This document shows, piece after piece, positions 53,302 to 61,381 of a stretch of 63,923 bases of DNA. The stretch lies in contig NZ_MJEI01000073.1 of assembly GCF_002095395.1 (NCBI RefSeq), positions 1 to 63,923 on the forward strand, written 5' to 3'. Position numbers and translations under genes: made by a program. The number at the start of each line of letters is the position of its first letter. The stretch's first letter is position 1. The DNA is from Williamsia sp. 1135 (GTDB lineage Bacteria; Actinomycetota; Actinomycetes; Mycobacteriales; Mycobacteriaceae). The notes under the pieces are model-generated. The model did no database searches. It was not told the DNA's origin and saw only the letters and a program-made list of their open reading frames with translations.

Positions 53302-54720
53302 CTAGTTGGTGGCGCTACTCTTCGACGCGGCCGGTGAGGCGTCGGTGTTCCCGTACTTCTTCTGGCGCCAGACGCCGATGCCGACGATGACCACGGCGGA
53401 GATCGTCGACAGCAGAATTGCGTCTTGCTGATTCGAGTCGAAGGCCATCAGGACCAGTACCGCGATGATGAAGACGATCACCGCAACTGTGAGGAAAGGG
53501 AACAGCCACATCGTGACCGCAGGCGTCTCCTTTCGCGCTCGCATCGACCGGCCGAGGACGAACTGGCTCACAGCGATCGAGAGATAGACGAACAGTGCCA
53601 CGGCGCCGCTGGTCGCGAGCAGGTAGCCAAAGATCTTGTCCGGCAGGACGTAGTTCCCGATGACCGCGAGGAAGCCGAGCGCCATCGACGCGATGACCGA
53701 CACCCACGGCACGCCGTTCGCGGTCAGCTTCTTGACTGCAGCCGGAGCCTCACGGCGGTCACCGAGCGAGAACAGCATCCGCGAGGCGGTGTAGAGCGCG
53801 GAGTTCAGGCACGACGCCACCGCGGTGAGCACCACGATGTCCATGATCTGTGCCGAAGCCGGAATGCCGATGGCTTCCAACACCGTTTGATACGAGCCAT
53901 CGTCGAGCTGGTTGTACGGAACCAGGGCCACGATGACGAAGATCGAACCGATGTAGAAGATGCTGATGCGCCAGATCACCGAGTTGACCGCCTTGCGAAT
54001 CCCTTTCTCGGGATCGGGTGACTCCGCTGCGGCGATGGTGACGATCTCGGTGCCCATGAACGAGAACATCGTCACCAGCATGGCGGAGATGATCGCGGCG
54101 TACCCGTTGGCGAAGAATCCGTCGGGTTCCCACAGGTGACTGACACCGCTGGTCTCCGAGCCTGGGAACAAACCGAGGATGGCGAGCACGCCGATCGCGA
54201 TGAAGGCAACGATGGCAACGACTTTGATGAGGGCGAACCAGAATTCGAACTCGCCGTAGTTCCCGACGCTGATGAGATTGGTGGCGGTCAGGAGCAGGGT
54301 CACCGCGAGGGCCCAGATCCATTGGTCGCCGCCGATCAGTTTGCTGAAGATCTCTGCGGCCGCCGTGGCCTCCACCGGGATGACGAGGACCCAGAACCAC
54401 CAGTAGAGCCAGCCGACCGAGAATCCGGCCCAGCGTCCGAGCGCGCGGTGCGAGTAGACGGAGAACGATCCGGTGTCCGGATTGGCGGTCGCCATCTCGC
54501 CGAGCATGCGCATCACCAGGATCACCAGGGTGCCCGCGAGCGCGTACGAGATGAGGACGGCGGGGCCGGCTTCCTCGATGGCGTTGGCGGAACCGACGAA
54601 CAGCCCGGCGCCGATCACCCCGGCGATGGAGATCATGGTGATGTGCCGCGGTTTGAGTGAGGTCCCGAGCTGTCCCGGTGCCCCGCTCGTGCTGCCGGCT
54701 TGCTGATCTTCGGTTGTCAT
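53302..54720 (-). CDS. APC-family amino acid permease (GABA permease-like)
   Basis: A 472-residue transporter with about 12 transmembrane helices. ISIAGVIGAGLFVGSANAIE and AGPAVLISYALAGTLVILVM are the first-helix signature of amino-acid permeases; MGTEIVTIAAAESPDPEKGI is the conserved loop of the GabP/AAT group. The ATG at 54720 begins MTTEDQQAGSTSG. A GC hairpin (CCCCGC-AGAG-GCGGGG, 54755-54770) lies in its leader. It is divergent from an Asp/Glu-racemase-like gene and probably feeds the catabolic cluster to the right. Confidence 0.92.
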   Translation of the reverse strand: MTTEDQQAGSTSGAPGQLGTSLKPRHITMISIAGVIGAGLFVGSANAIEEAGPAVLISYALAGTLVILVMRMLGEMATANPDTGSFSVYSHRALGRWAGFSVGWLYWWFWVLVIPVEATAAAEIFSKLIGGDQWIWALAVTLLLTATNLISVGNYGEFEFWFALIKVVAIVAFIAIGVLAILGLFPGSETSGVSHLWEPDGFFANGYAAIISAMLVTMFSFMGTEIVTIAAAESPDPEKGIRKAVNSVIWRISIFYIGSIFVIVALVPYNQLDDGSYQTVLEAIGIPASAQIMDIVVLTAVASCLNSALYTASRMLFSLGDRREAPAAVKKLTANGVPWVSVIASMALGFLAVIGNYVLPDKIFGYLLATSGAVALFVYLSIAVSQFVLGRSMRARKETPAVTMWLFPFLTVAVIVFIIAVLVLMAFDSNQQDAILLSTISAVVIVGIGVWRQKKYGNTDASPAASKSSATN

Positions 54721-54831
54721 GTTCCGACCTCCGGTTTGTTCCCTGCAAGGTTGTCCCCGCAGAGGCGGGGAATCAAACAACGGACACTAGCTCATCTAGA
54801 ACAATTTGTTGCGCTATGCGAACATCAACGC

Positions 54832-55602
54832 ATGGACAGCAACATCCTGTCTCTGGTTCCGGAGCCCGAGACTCCTGGCGCGACGACCGGCATAGGTATG
54901 GTCTGCCCCTTCGACATGGCTCTGGACAGGGAGCTCTGGCGCTGGATGCCGTGGTCGGTGTCGCTGTACTTCACCCGCACCCCGATGCCGTCGTCGTCGG
55001 TGGTGGATGTCGACATGGTCAGTGCTCTCGGGGAACACTCGCAGATTCGGGAGGCCGTCCGCAGCGTCCTCGGGGTACGGCCTGCAGCCGTGGGGTACGC
55101 CTGCGCCTCGGGAAGCTTCGTACACGGTCTCGCGGGTGCGACGGCGCTGTCGGACTGCATGCGCGAGGCGGGCGCCCCGGCGGCGATCACGACGTCCGAG
55201 GCGCTGCTGCGGGCCCTCGACGTGCTCGATCTCGGGCGCATCGCGGTCGCGACCCCGTATGTGGCGTCACTGACGGACCTGCTCTGCGACTTCCTCGCCG
55301 AAGCGGGCCGCACCGTGGTCTCGCAGGCAGGCCTGGGCTACGACCACGACATCTGGACGATCCCCTACAGCGCCACCGCGGACCTGATCCGCGCCTCCGA
55401 CAGCCCGGACGCCGACGCCATCTTCGTCTCCTGCACCAACCTGCCGACCTACGACATCCTCTCCACGCTCGAGGCCGAACTCGGCAAGCCGGTGCTGTCG
55501 GCGAACCAGGTGACCGCGTGGGCGACGTTGCAGGAGGCCGGCGTCGTCGACCACGCCGCCGAACCCTGCGCGGTGCAGTCGCTGTTCGGTCGCGTCGCGT
55601 GA
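54832..55602 (+). CDS. Asp/Glu racemase superfamily enzyme (maleate isomerase-like)
   Basis: A 256-residue enzyme of the aspartate/glutamate racemase superfamily, closest in look to maleate cis-trans isomerase and arylmalonate decarboxylase. The two catalytic cysteines are present: Cys91 in VGYACASGSFVHG and Cys201 in IFVSCTNLPTYD. The C-terminal KPVLSANQVTAWATLQEAG is a family block. It is divergent from an amino-acid permease; AACAATTTGTT (54800-54810) lies in its leader. Next gene follows after 14 bp. Probable role: isomerisation of a C4-dicarboxylate in nitrogen-compound breakdown. Confidence 0.85.
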   Translation: MDSNILSLVPEPETPGATTGIGMVCPFDMALDRELWRWMPWSVSLYFTRTPMPSSSVVDVDMVSALGEHSQIREAVRSVLGVRPAAVGYACASGSFVHGLAGATALSDCMREAGAPAAITTSEALLRALDVLDLGRIAVATPYVASLTDLLCDFLAEAGRTVVSQAGLGYDHDIWTIPYSATADLIRASDSPDADAIFVSCTNLPTYDILSTLEAELGKPVLSANQVTAWATLQEAGVVDHAAEPCAVQSLFGRVA

Positions 55603-55616
55603 GTAGTGTTCAGCCC

Positions 55617-56003
55617 ATGACCTCACCGTTTGGGCAGGCCGGAACTGCGAAGTACGTGCAACTCACCACGTTCCGAAAGGACGGCACCCCGGTCGCGACA
55701 CCGCTGTGGGCCGCGTCGGACGGTGACAAGCTGCTGATGTGGACGGTGACCGACTCATGGAAGGTCAAGCGGATTCGCCGCAATCCGGTGGTGCTGGTGC
55801 AAGCCTGTGATGCGCGTGGCAAGAAAGTGTTCGGGGACGTCGTGAAGGGCACTGCCGAGATTCAGGACGCGGTTGGTACCGCGCACACGCGAAAGGCGAT
55901 TGCGAAGAAGTACGGGATCCTGGGGTGGATCACCGTCAAGGGCAGTCAACTGCGACGCGGCGATGGCGGCACCGTCGGGCTCGCGATCACCGCAACCGGG
56001 TAG
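55617..56003 (+). CDS. PPOX-class F420-dependent oxidoreductase
   Basis: A 128-residue split-barrel protein of the pyridoxamine-5'-phosphate-oxidase superfamily: VQLTTFRKDGTPVATPLWAA, LLMWTVTDSWKVKRIRRNPV and VGTAHTRKAIAKKYGI. In Actinobacteria most of these short forms use F420 or FAD. It has 14 bp spacing from the racemase-like gene, and its stop touches the convergent gene's stop (56003/56004). Substrate unknown. Confidence 0.88.
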   Translation: MTSPFGQAGTAKYVQLTTFRKDGTPVATPLWAASDGDKLLMWTVTDSWKVKRIRRNPVVLVQACDARGKKVFGDVVKGTAEIQDAVGTAHTRKAIAKKYGILGWITVKGSQLRRGDGGTVGLAITATG

Positions 56004-56720
56004 TCAACCTCGGAAGAGTGTGCCCAGGATGTCGCTCCGGATGGTCGTACCCGCGAGCTTCAATCCGTACCAGGCCGTCACCTGATTGGCGGTCAGCACC
56101 GGCTTGCCCAGAGCTTCCTCGAGCTCGGGGATCCAGGCAATGGTGTGCAGTGCCGTGTCGGGGATCAGGACGGCCTGCGCGTCGGGAGAGTCGTTGCTCT
56201 TGGCCAGCTCCAGCACGGCATCACGGTCGAGCCGGGCGGCCATCGCCGCTGTAGGGATGTCGTGGGACACCAGTTCGGTGACCGTGATCCCGGCATCTCC
56301 GAGGAAGGCCACGAAGTGCGACGAGACGTCTTCGGGATACGTCGCGGCGATCGCCACCCGATCCAGGCCCAGCTCGCGGCAGGCGGCGGCGAACGCGATC
56401 GACGTCGAAGCGGCCGGTAGACCCACTTCTTCGCTGATCTCGGCGACCTGCTGGTGGGCACCGTCCCACCCGAAGACGAAACTGCCGGAGGTGCAGGCCC
56501 ACATCACGACGTCCGGGGAAAACGCGGCGACTTCGCGGGCGCCTTCGATCAGCCGGTCGCTGCTGCCCAGGTCGAGCAGGGCGCCCACCTCGTGCGCGTC
56601 GACGCCGACGGTCGTGAGGATGACGGGCAGCGAAACCTCTTGGCCCAGTATCCGTTCCATCAGCGGGTAATCGTCTTCGGCGGCGCTGCCCGGGTACAGG
56701 ATCCCAATGGTGACCGACAT
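56004..56720 (-). CDS. Asp/Glu racemase superfamily protein lacking the second cysteine
   Basis: A 238-residue paralogue of the gene at 54832, with MSVTIGILYPGSAAEDDYPL at the start and KPVLTANQVTAWYGLKLAG at the end. The first catalytic Cys is present (Cys76 in MWACTSGSFVFG), but the position of the second is Asp188 in VLIPDTALHTI where the neighbour has VSCTNL. A one-cysteine enzyme cannot racemise by the usual two-base route and may instead be a decarboxylase, isomerase or sensor-like protein. It is divergent from the amidase gene. Confidence 0.85.
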   Translation of the reverse strand: MSVTIGILYPGSAAEDDYPLMERILGQEVSLPVILTTVGVDAHEVGALLDLGSSDRLIEGAREVAAFSPDVVMWACTSGSFVFGWDGAHQQVAEISEEVGLPAASTSIAFAAACRELGLDRVAIAATYPEDVSSHFVAFLGDAGITVTELVSHDIPTAAMAARLDRDAVLELAKSNDSPDAQAVLIPDTALHTIAWIPELEEALGKPVLTANQVTAWYGLKLAGTTIRSDILGTLFRG

Positions 56721-56797
56721 CGTCGTCCTCTCTGCTCGGCCCTCGACCTGCCGTCGGATGTGGACAGGGCTGGTCTGTCCACTTCGAGACCGGTACA

Positions 56798-56818
56798 TTA
56801 CGGTAAATTGTCAACAAT
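56798..56818. promoter_or_regulatory. Palindromes between racemase-like and amidase genes
   Basis: TTACGGTAA (56798-56806) is a perfect palindrome. ATTGTCAACAAT (56807-56818) has the TTGT-N2-ACAA form found at many FCD-type GntR operators. They adjoin each other between divergent genes of the cluster that encodes its own GntR regulator; AACAATTTGTT at 54800-54810 may be a related site. Confidence 0.5.
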
Positions 56819-56845
56819 CTACCAAGAGGTTCGCCGGATGCGGAG

Positions 56846-58273
56846 GTGAGTACGGACGTGGAATCGCGACAGAACTGGGGCATCCGCAGCCACGGCGCCG
56901 CCGAACTCACTGCCCACTACCGCAGCGGTGAGCTCTCGCCGCTGACCGTTGTCGAGGAAACCCTCGACGCGATTGCCCGGTACAACCCGGACCTCAATGC
57001 ATTCACGCAGGTCCACGGCGATTCCGCGCGTCTCGAGGCCCTCGAGTCCGCAGAGCGCTATCGGCGGGGTGCGTCGCTCGGTGCGCTCGACGGCGTGCCG
57101 GTCACCATCAAGGATCTCCTGCTGACGGCGGGCAGACCGACATTGCGCGGATCCGAATTGATCGATCCGGAACAGCCCTGGCCAGAGGATTCGCCTGCCG
57201 TCGCGCGTCTGCACGAAGCGGGCGCGGTGACGCTCGGGAAGGTCACCACCCCGGAGTTCGGCTGGAAGGGCGTCACCGACAGCCCGGCTTTCGGCGTGAC
57301 CCGCAATCCGTGGAACACCGAGCGGACATCGGGAGGCTCGAGCGGCGGCAGCGCCGCGGCCGTCGCCGCGGGCCTCGGGGTGCTGTCCGTCGGCACCGAT
57401 GGTGGCGGGTCCATCCGTATCCCCGCCGCCTTCTGCGGAATCGTGGGCTTCAAACCCACCTATGGACGCGTGCCGATCTATCCGGCCAGCCCCTTCGGGA
57501 CGCTCGCCCACGTGGGGCCGATGGGCCGCAGCGTCGCCGACGTCGCAGCGCTGCTCGACGTGATCAGCGGATTCGACGCCAGGGACTGGTCAGCGCTCGC
57601 GCCTGTCCCGCCGGTGGACCTCGGCACCGGATCGTTGGACGGCCTGCGGATCGCCTTCAGTCCGGACCTCGGGTACGGCACCAACAACCCTGCAGTCGAG
57701 CAGAAGGTCAGGGACACGCTGGAGGTGTTCACGGGACTCGGTGCACACGTCGAGGAGATCGACCTGGCGCTGAGCGACCCGGTCTGGGCCTACCACGTGC
57801 TGTGGTTTGCCGGGGCAGCCGTGGTCGTCGCCGCACATGGTCCGGGGGCGGCGGCAAAGGTTGATCCCGGACTCGTCCGGGCGTTGGACCGGCACAGCGA
57901 CTTCTCGGCCGGTGATTTCATCGACGCCACCACGCTGCGCATGGACCTCGGACGGCGAATGGGCCTGCTGCACCAGGAGTACGACCTGCTCATCACGCCC
58001 GCGATGCCCGATGTCGCGTTCGAGGCCGGCGTCGATGTGCCCGCGGGCTCAGGCGATCCGGACTGGACGAGTTGGACCCCGTACAGCTATCCCTTCAACC
58101 TGACCCAACAGCCGGCGATCACGGTGCCATGCGGATTCGTCGAAGGGTTGCCCGTCGGCGTCCAGATCGTCGGACCTCGACATGCTGACGAACGAGTCCT
58201 GCAGGCAGCACATGCGTTTGAACGTCACGCCGCTGTGAACTCGAGTGCACCGAAAGGTGGGGGACATGAGTAG
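56846..58273 (+). CDS. Amidase-signature-family amidohydrolase
   Basis: A 475-residue enzyme hydrolysing amide bonds. The Ser-cisSer-Lys triad is visible: Lys near residue 88 in VTIKDLL, cis-Ser in GGSSGGSAAAVAAG (near 163) and nucleophile Ser in GTDGGGSIRIPA (near 187). FKPTYGRVP follows as usual. The GTG at 56846 is used here; the GTG at 56858 behind GGAGG is a good alternative. It overlaps the DUF3830 gene by 8 bp, so they are coupled. With the racemase-like enzymes it may release ammonia and a small dicarboxylate. Confidence 0.93.
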   Translation: MSTDVESRQNWGIRSHGAAELTAHYRSGELSPLTVVEETLDAIARYNPDLNAFTQVHGDSARLEALESAERYRRGASLGALDGVPVTIKDLLLTAGRPTLRGSELIDPEQPWPEDSPAVARLHEAGAVTLGKVTTPEFGWKGVTDSPAFGVTRNPWNTERTSGGSSGGSAAAVAAGLGVLSVGTDGGGSIRIPAAFCGIVGFKPTYGRVPIYPASPFGTLAHVGPMGRSVADVAALLDVISGFDARDWSALAPVPPVDLGTGSLDGLRIAFSPDLGYGTNNPAVEQKVRDTLEVFTGLGAHVEEIDLALSDPVWAYHVLWFAGAAVVVAAHGPGAAAKVDPGLVRALDRHSDFSAGDFIDATTLRMDLGRRMGLLHQEYDLLITPAMPDVAFEAGVDVPAGSGDPDWTSWTPYSYPFNLTQQPAITVPCGFVEGLPVGVQIVGPRHADERVLQAAHAFERHAAVNSSAPKGGGHE

Positions 58274-58763
58274 ATATCTACGGATCACCCTGGAGAAGCG
58301 TTCGGTGACCGCAGTGGCCCGGTTGCTCGACGACGAGGCGCCGCGTACTTCGGAGGCGGTGTGGCAGGCCTTGCCGCAGGGTGGGCAGGTGTATCACGGG
58401 AAGTTCGCGCGCAACGAAATCTACACACTGGTACCGGCTTTCGCTGCCACCGAGCCGGGATCGGAGAACACCACCGTCACCCCGATCCCTGGAGACCTGT
58501 GCTACTTCACGTTCGACGGAACTCTCGAAAATACCGCCTACGGGTACGAAAATGACAGTGCGGCAAAGGATCACACGTTGTTGATCGATCTCGCGGTGTT
58601 CTACGGCCGGAACAATTTGCTCATCAACGGTGACGTGGGGTGGGTGCCTGGCAACATCTTCGCGACGATCGAGGAGGGCCTCGGGGAGTTCGCCGCAGCC
58701 TGCAACGATGTGTGGATGGGCGGGGCGCGCGGTGAGACGCTCACGTATCAGAGGGTGGAGTGA
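58266..58763 (+). CDS. DUF3830-family (cyclophilin-like fold) protein
   Basis: A 165-residue protein with the block SEAVWQALPQGGQVYHGKFA, GDLCYFTFDGTLENTAYGY, and NLLINGDVGWVPGNIFATIE, matching DUF3830. The fold is cyclophilin-like, with no recognised catalytic residues. DUF3830 genes tend to accompany amidases, racemases and transporters in catabolic clusters, as here. It overlaps the amidase and precedes the GntR gene by 3 bp. Function unknown; a substrate-binding or hydrolytic helper is possible. Confidence 0.85.
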   Translation: MSRYLRITLEKRSVTAVARLLDDEAPRTSEAVWQALPQGGQVYHGKFARNEIYTLVPAFAATEPGSENTTVTPIPGDLCYFTFDGTLENTAYGYENDSAAKDHTLLIDLAVFYGRNNLLINGDVGWVPGNIFATIEEGLGEFAAACNDVWMGGARGETLTYQRVE

Positions 58764-58766
58764 GCA

Positions 58767-59570
58767 GTGACCGAACCGATGAAGGCTCCTGACACCGCAC
58801 GAAAGCGCGCGGCGAGGTCCAGGGTCCTCGAGCCACTCGTGCAGGAGTCGACGCCGGCGATCATCGCGAGGCAGCTACGCGCGGCCATCGCCGGAGGCGA
58901 CTTCGCTCCGGGGTCGCAGCTCACCGAATCGGGACTGGCGGCCGATCTCGGGGTCAGTCGGGGCCCCCTGCGGGAGGCCATGCAGCGCCTGACCCAGGAG
59001 GGATTGCTGGTCAGCTACCGGAATCGCGGCCTGTTCGTCATCACGATGGACGACGACGACATCCGGGACATGTATGTCGCCCGAACAGCAATCGAGCGCG
59101 CAGCACTCGAGCAGGTGATCCTGCGCAGCCCGGACGAGGCAGTGGATGTGCTCGGTGGGTGTGTCGAGGAGATGGAACGGTACGCCGATGAACCGAACGG
59201 TCCACAGATAGCGGACGCTGACATGGGCTTTCATCATGCGCTCGTCGAATTGGCGGGAAGTCCGCGTCTCTCGCGGTTGCACGAGACGATCCTGGTGGAG
59301 ACCCGCATGTGCCTCGGTGCGATGCGCGGGACGTATGCTTCCTCGGAGGAACGCATCGGGGAACATCGACGACTGGTCGAAGCGATCGCAGTACGCGACA
59401 TCAAAGCCGCGGATGAGATCATGATCGACCACATGCGCGATGGCTTGCGCCGCATCATCGCGGAACCGGGGGCGGTATCGCAATTCGCCGGTGCGGCGAT
59501 GGCTCCGAGCTCTAACGTACCCATAAACCGTCCGGCAGCGGACTCGAAGCGCACCGGACCGAAAACCTGA
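58767..59570 (+). CDS. GntR-family regulator, FCD (FadR-like) type
   Basis: A 267-residue regulator. The winged helix reads GSQLTESGLAADLGVSRGPL and REAMQRLTQEGLLV. The FCD domain carries metal/acid-binding residues in DADMGFHHALVELAGSPRL and GEHRRLVEAIAVRD and HMRDGLRRI. The C-terminal 35 residues are disordered-looking. The GTG start is 3 bp after the DUF3830 stop. It probably represses the cluster and responds to a carboxylate intermediate. Confidence 0.92.
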   Translation: MTEPMKAPDTARKRAARSRVLEPLVQESTPAIIARQLRAAIAGGDFAPGSQLTESGLAADLGVSRGPLREAMQRLTQEGLLVSYRNRGLFVITMDDDDIRDMYVARTAIERAALEQVILRSPDEAVDVLGGCVEEMERYADEPNGPQIADADMGFHHALVELAGSPRLSRLHETILVETRMCLGAMRGTYASSEERIGEHRRLVEAIAVRDIKAADEIMIDHMRDGLRRIIAEPGAVSQFAGAAMAPSSNVPINRPAADSKRTGPKT

Positions 59571-59722
59571 CCTGCAGCATCCGCGGGCCGCGTACCACCT
59601 AGGAGGCAGCAACACAGAACCGAATGGCAACGCCTGCTCTCGAGCATCCGGGAGCAATCGCATTTTGTGGGCCTCGAAGACACCGAGATCGATTGAATGT
59701 CTTCAGTTCTGAGGAGGTATCG

Positions 59723-61108
59723 ATGAGCCCAGATATAAAGAAGTCAAGTTCTGCAGTACCACCGGGATTCCCGGATCCGGAATCCCCGGAGGGCAAGAAA
59801 CTATTACGCAAGGCGATCGGCGCATCCGCCATCGGCAACGCGACGGAGTGGTACGACTATGGCGTCTACGCCGCCACCACCACCTATCTGACCCAGGCAT
59901 TCTTCCCTGGCGACCTCGGCACCATCGGCACCATGCTCGGCTTTGCGATCTCGTTCGTCCTCCGTCCGATCGGAGGCATGGTCTGGGGCCCGATCGGTGA
60001 CCGCATCGGTCGAAAAGCTGTGCTCGCCATGACAATCCTGCTGATCTCGGGTGCCACTGCGCTCATCGGTGTACTTCCGACCGAGGCCGTCGTCGGGGTC
60101 TGGGCACCGGTCCTGCTGATCACCTTGCGCGTGGTCCAGGGCTTTTCCACCGGCGGGGAGTACGGTGGCGCGGCCACCTTCATGGCGGAATACGCACCGG
60201 ACAACAAGCGAGGCAAATACGGGAGCTTCCTCGAATTCGGCACTCTCGCCGGCTTCGTCATGGGCACCGCGTTCGTGCTGGTGCTGGAGCTTTTCCTGAC
60301 CGATGACCAGATGCAGCAATGGGGTTGGCGTATCCCGTTCCTGTTCGCTCTGCCGTTGGGTCTGATCGGTCTGTATCTGCGGAATCAGATGAACGACACC
60401 CCCGTCTTCACCGAGATGGAGCAGAAGGACGAGATCGAGGGATCGGCCTGGCAGGCGTTCAAGGCCCTGCTGACCACGTATTGGCAGCCGATCCTGGTGA
60501 TGTTCGGACTGGTGATCGCGCTCAACGTCGCCAACTACACGCTGCTGGCGTATCAGCCTACGTATCTCAAGACCACCATCGGGATGACCGAAACCACTGG
60601 CACGATGGTGATCCTGATCGGTGAGCTCGCAATGATGGCCTGTATCCCGTTCTTCGGGGCGTGGTCGGACAGGATCGGGCGAAAACCCATGTGGTGGGGC
60701 TCGTTGATCGGACTGTTCGTGTTCGCGTTGCCGATGTACTGGCTGATGGGTCAGGGACTGGCGTGGGCGATCGTCGGCTTCGTGGTACTGGGCTTGCTGT
60801 ATATCCCACAGCTGTCCACGATTTCAGCGACCTTCCCGGCAATGTTCCCCACACAGGTGCGGTACGCGGGCTTCGCGATCTCGTACAACGTCGCGACTGC
60901 TGCGTTCGGTGGCACCGCACCGTTGATCAACGACGCCGTGACGGCGAACGAGGGCTGGGAGTTGTTCCCGGCCGCCTACATGATGCTGGCGTGTGCGGTC
61001 GGCATGATCGCGCTGCCGTTCTTGCGTGAGACGGCGGGCTGTTCGATCCGCGGGACCGAGATCCCCGGTGACGAGACAGACGCCGAGAAAAAGTTGATCA
61101 ACAGTTAG
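59723..61108 (+). CDS. MFS transporter, metabolite:H+ symporter (ProP/ShiA-like)
   Basis: A 461-residue 12-TM transporter. ASAIGNATEWYDYGVYAATT is the characteristic first helix of the MHS family, motif A is GPIGDRIGRKAVL, and QGFSTGGEYGGAATFMAEYA is the helix-5 block. The ATG at 59723 follows GAGGAGG. MHS transporters import carboxylates, betaines or dipeptide-like compounds. It is the last gene of the cluster, followed by a strong terminator, and is likely to import the substrate of the amidase pathway. Confidence 0.93.
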   Translation: MSPDIKKSSSAVPPGFPDPESPEGKKLLRKAIGASAIGNATEWYDYGVYAATTTYLTQAFFPGDLGTIGTMLGFAISFVLRPIGGMVWGPIGDRIGRKAVLAMTILLISGATALIGVLPTEAVVGVWAPVLLITLRVVQGFSTGGEYGGAATFMAEYAPDNKRGKYGSFLEFGTLAGFVMGTAFVLVLELFLTDDQMQQWGWRIPFLFALPLGLIGLYLRNQMNDTPVFTEMEQKDEIEGSAWQAFKALLTTYWQPILVMFGLVIALNVANYTLLAYQPTYLKTTIGMTETTGTMVILIGELAMMACIPFFGAWSDRIGRKPMWWGSLIGLFVFALPMYWLMGQGLAWAIVGFVVLGLLYIPQLSTISATFPAMFPTQVRYAGFAISYNVATAAFGGTAPLINDAVTANEGWELFPAAYMMLACAVGMIALPFLRETAGCSIRGTEIPGDETDAEKKLINS

Positions 61109-61122
61109 TTCGACGAAGGTTG

Positions 61123-61153
61123 AAGGGCCCGGTCGCAGTGCGACCGGGCCCTT
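61123..61153 (+). terminator. Intrinsic terminator after the MHS transporter
   Basis: A perfect 14-bp stem AAGGGCCCGGTCGC / GCGACCGGGCCCTT with a 3-nt loop (AGT), beginning 15 bp after the transporter stop and followed by TGCC. The 21-bp repeat array begins immediately beyond it. Confidence 0.9.
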
Positions 61154-61157
61154 TGCC

Positions 61158-61254
61158 GTCGACCGTGGCCGCCGCCGACCGTGCCGAAACAAACGCCGAG
61201 CGTGCCAACACCGCCGTTGAGCGGGCCGAAACCGCCGTCGAGCGTGCTGATCGG
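61158..61254 (+). repeat. Intergenic 21-bp tandem repeat, locus B
   Basis: Units start at 61174, 61195, 61216 and 61237, an exact 21-bp period, preceded by a partial unit at 61158. Each has the core GA(C/G)CG(T/G)G(C)C. On the plus strand they read as heptads ADRAETN, AERANTA, VERAETA and VERADRP. They are the same pattern as locus A and again sit just past the terminator of a transporter gene, in the sense orientation. Confidence 0.75.
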
Positions 61255-61381
61255 CCACCCCGGTTGAGTTGATCGCGGCCGACGGGGGTGTCGAACGCAG
61301 GTGACACGCAGCGGAGAGGCAAGATCGACTTCAAAGCGCCGCAAGGCAGCGCTGAGCCACGCGAGCAGATCGGGAGATGCA

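Noticed and set aside
54755-54770. CCCCGC-AGAG-GCGGGG hairpin as a riboswitch or attenuator of the permease
   Set aside because: A 6-bp stem is too small to support a riboswitch, and no known aptamer core surrounds it.
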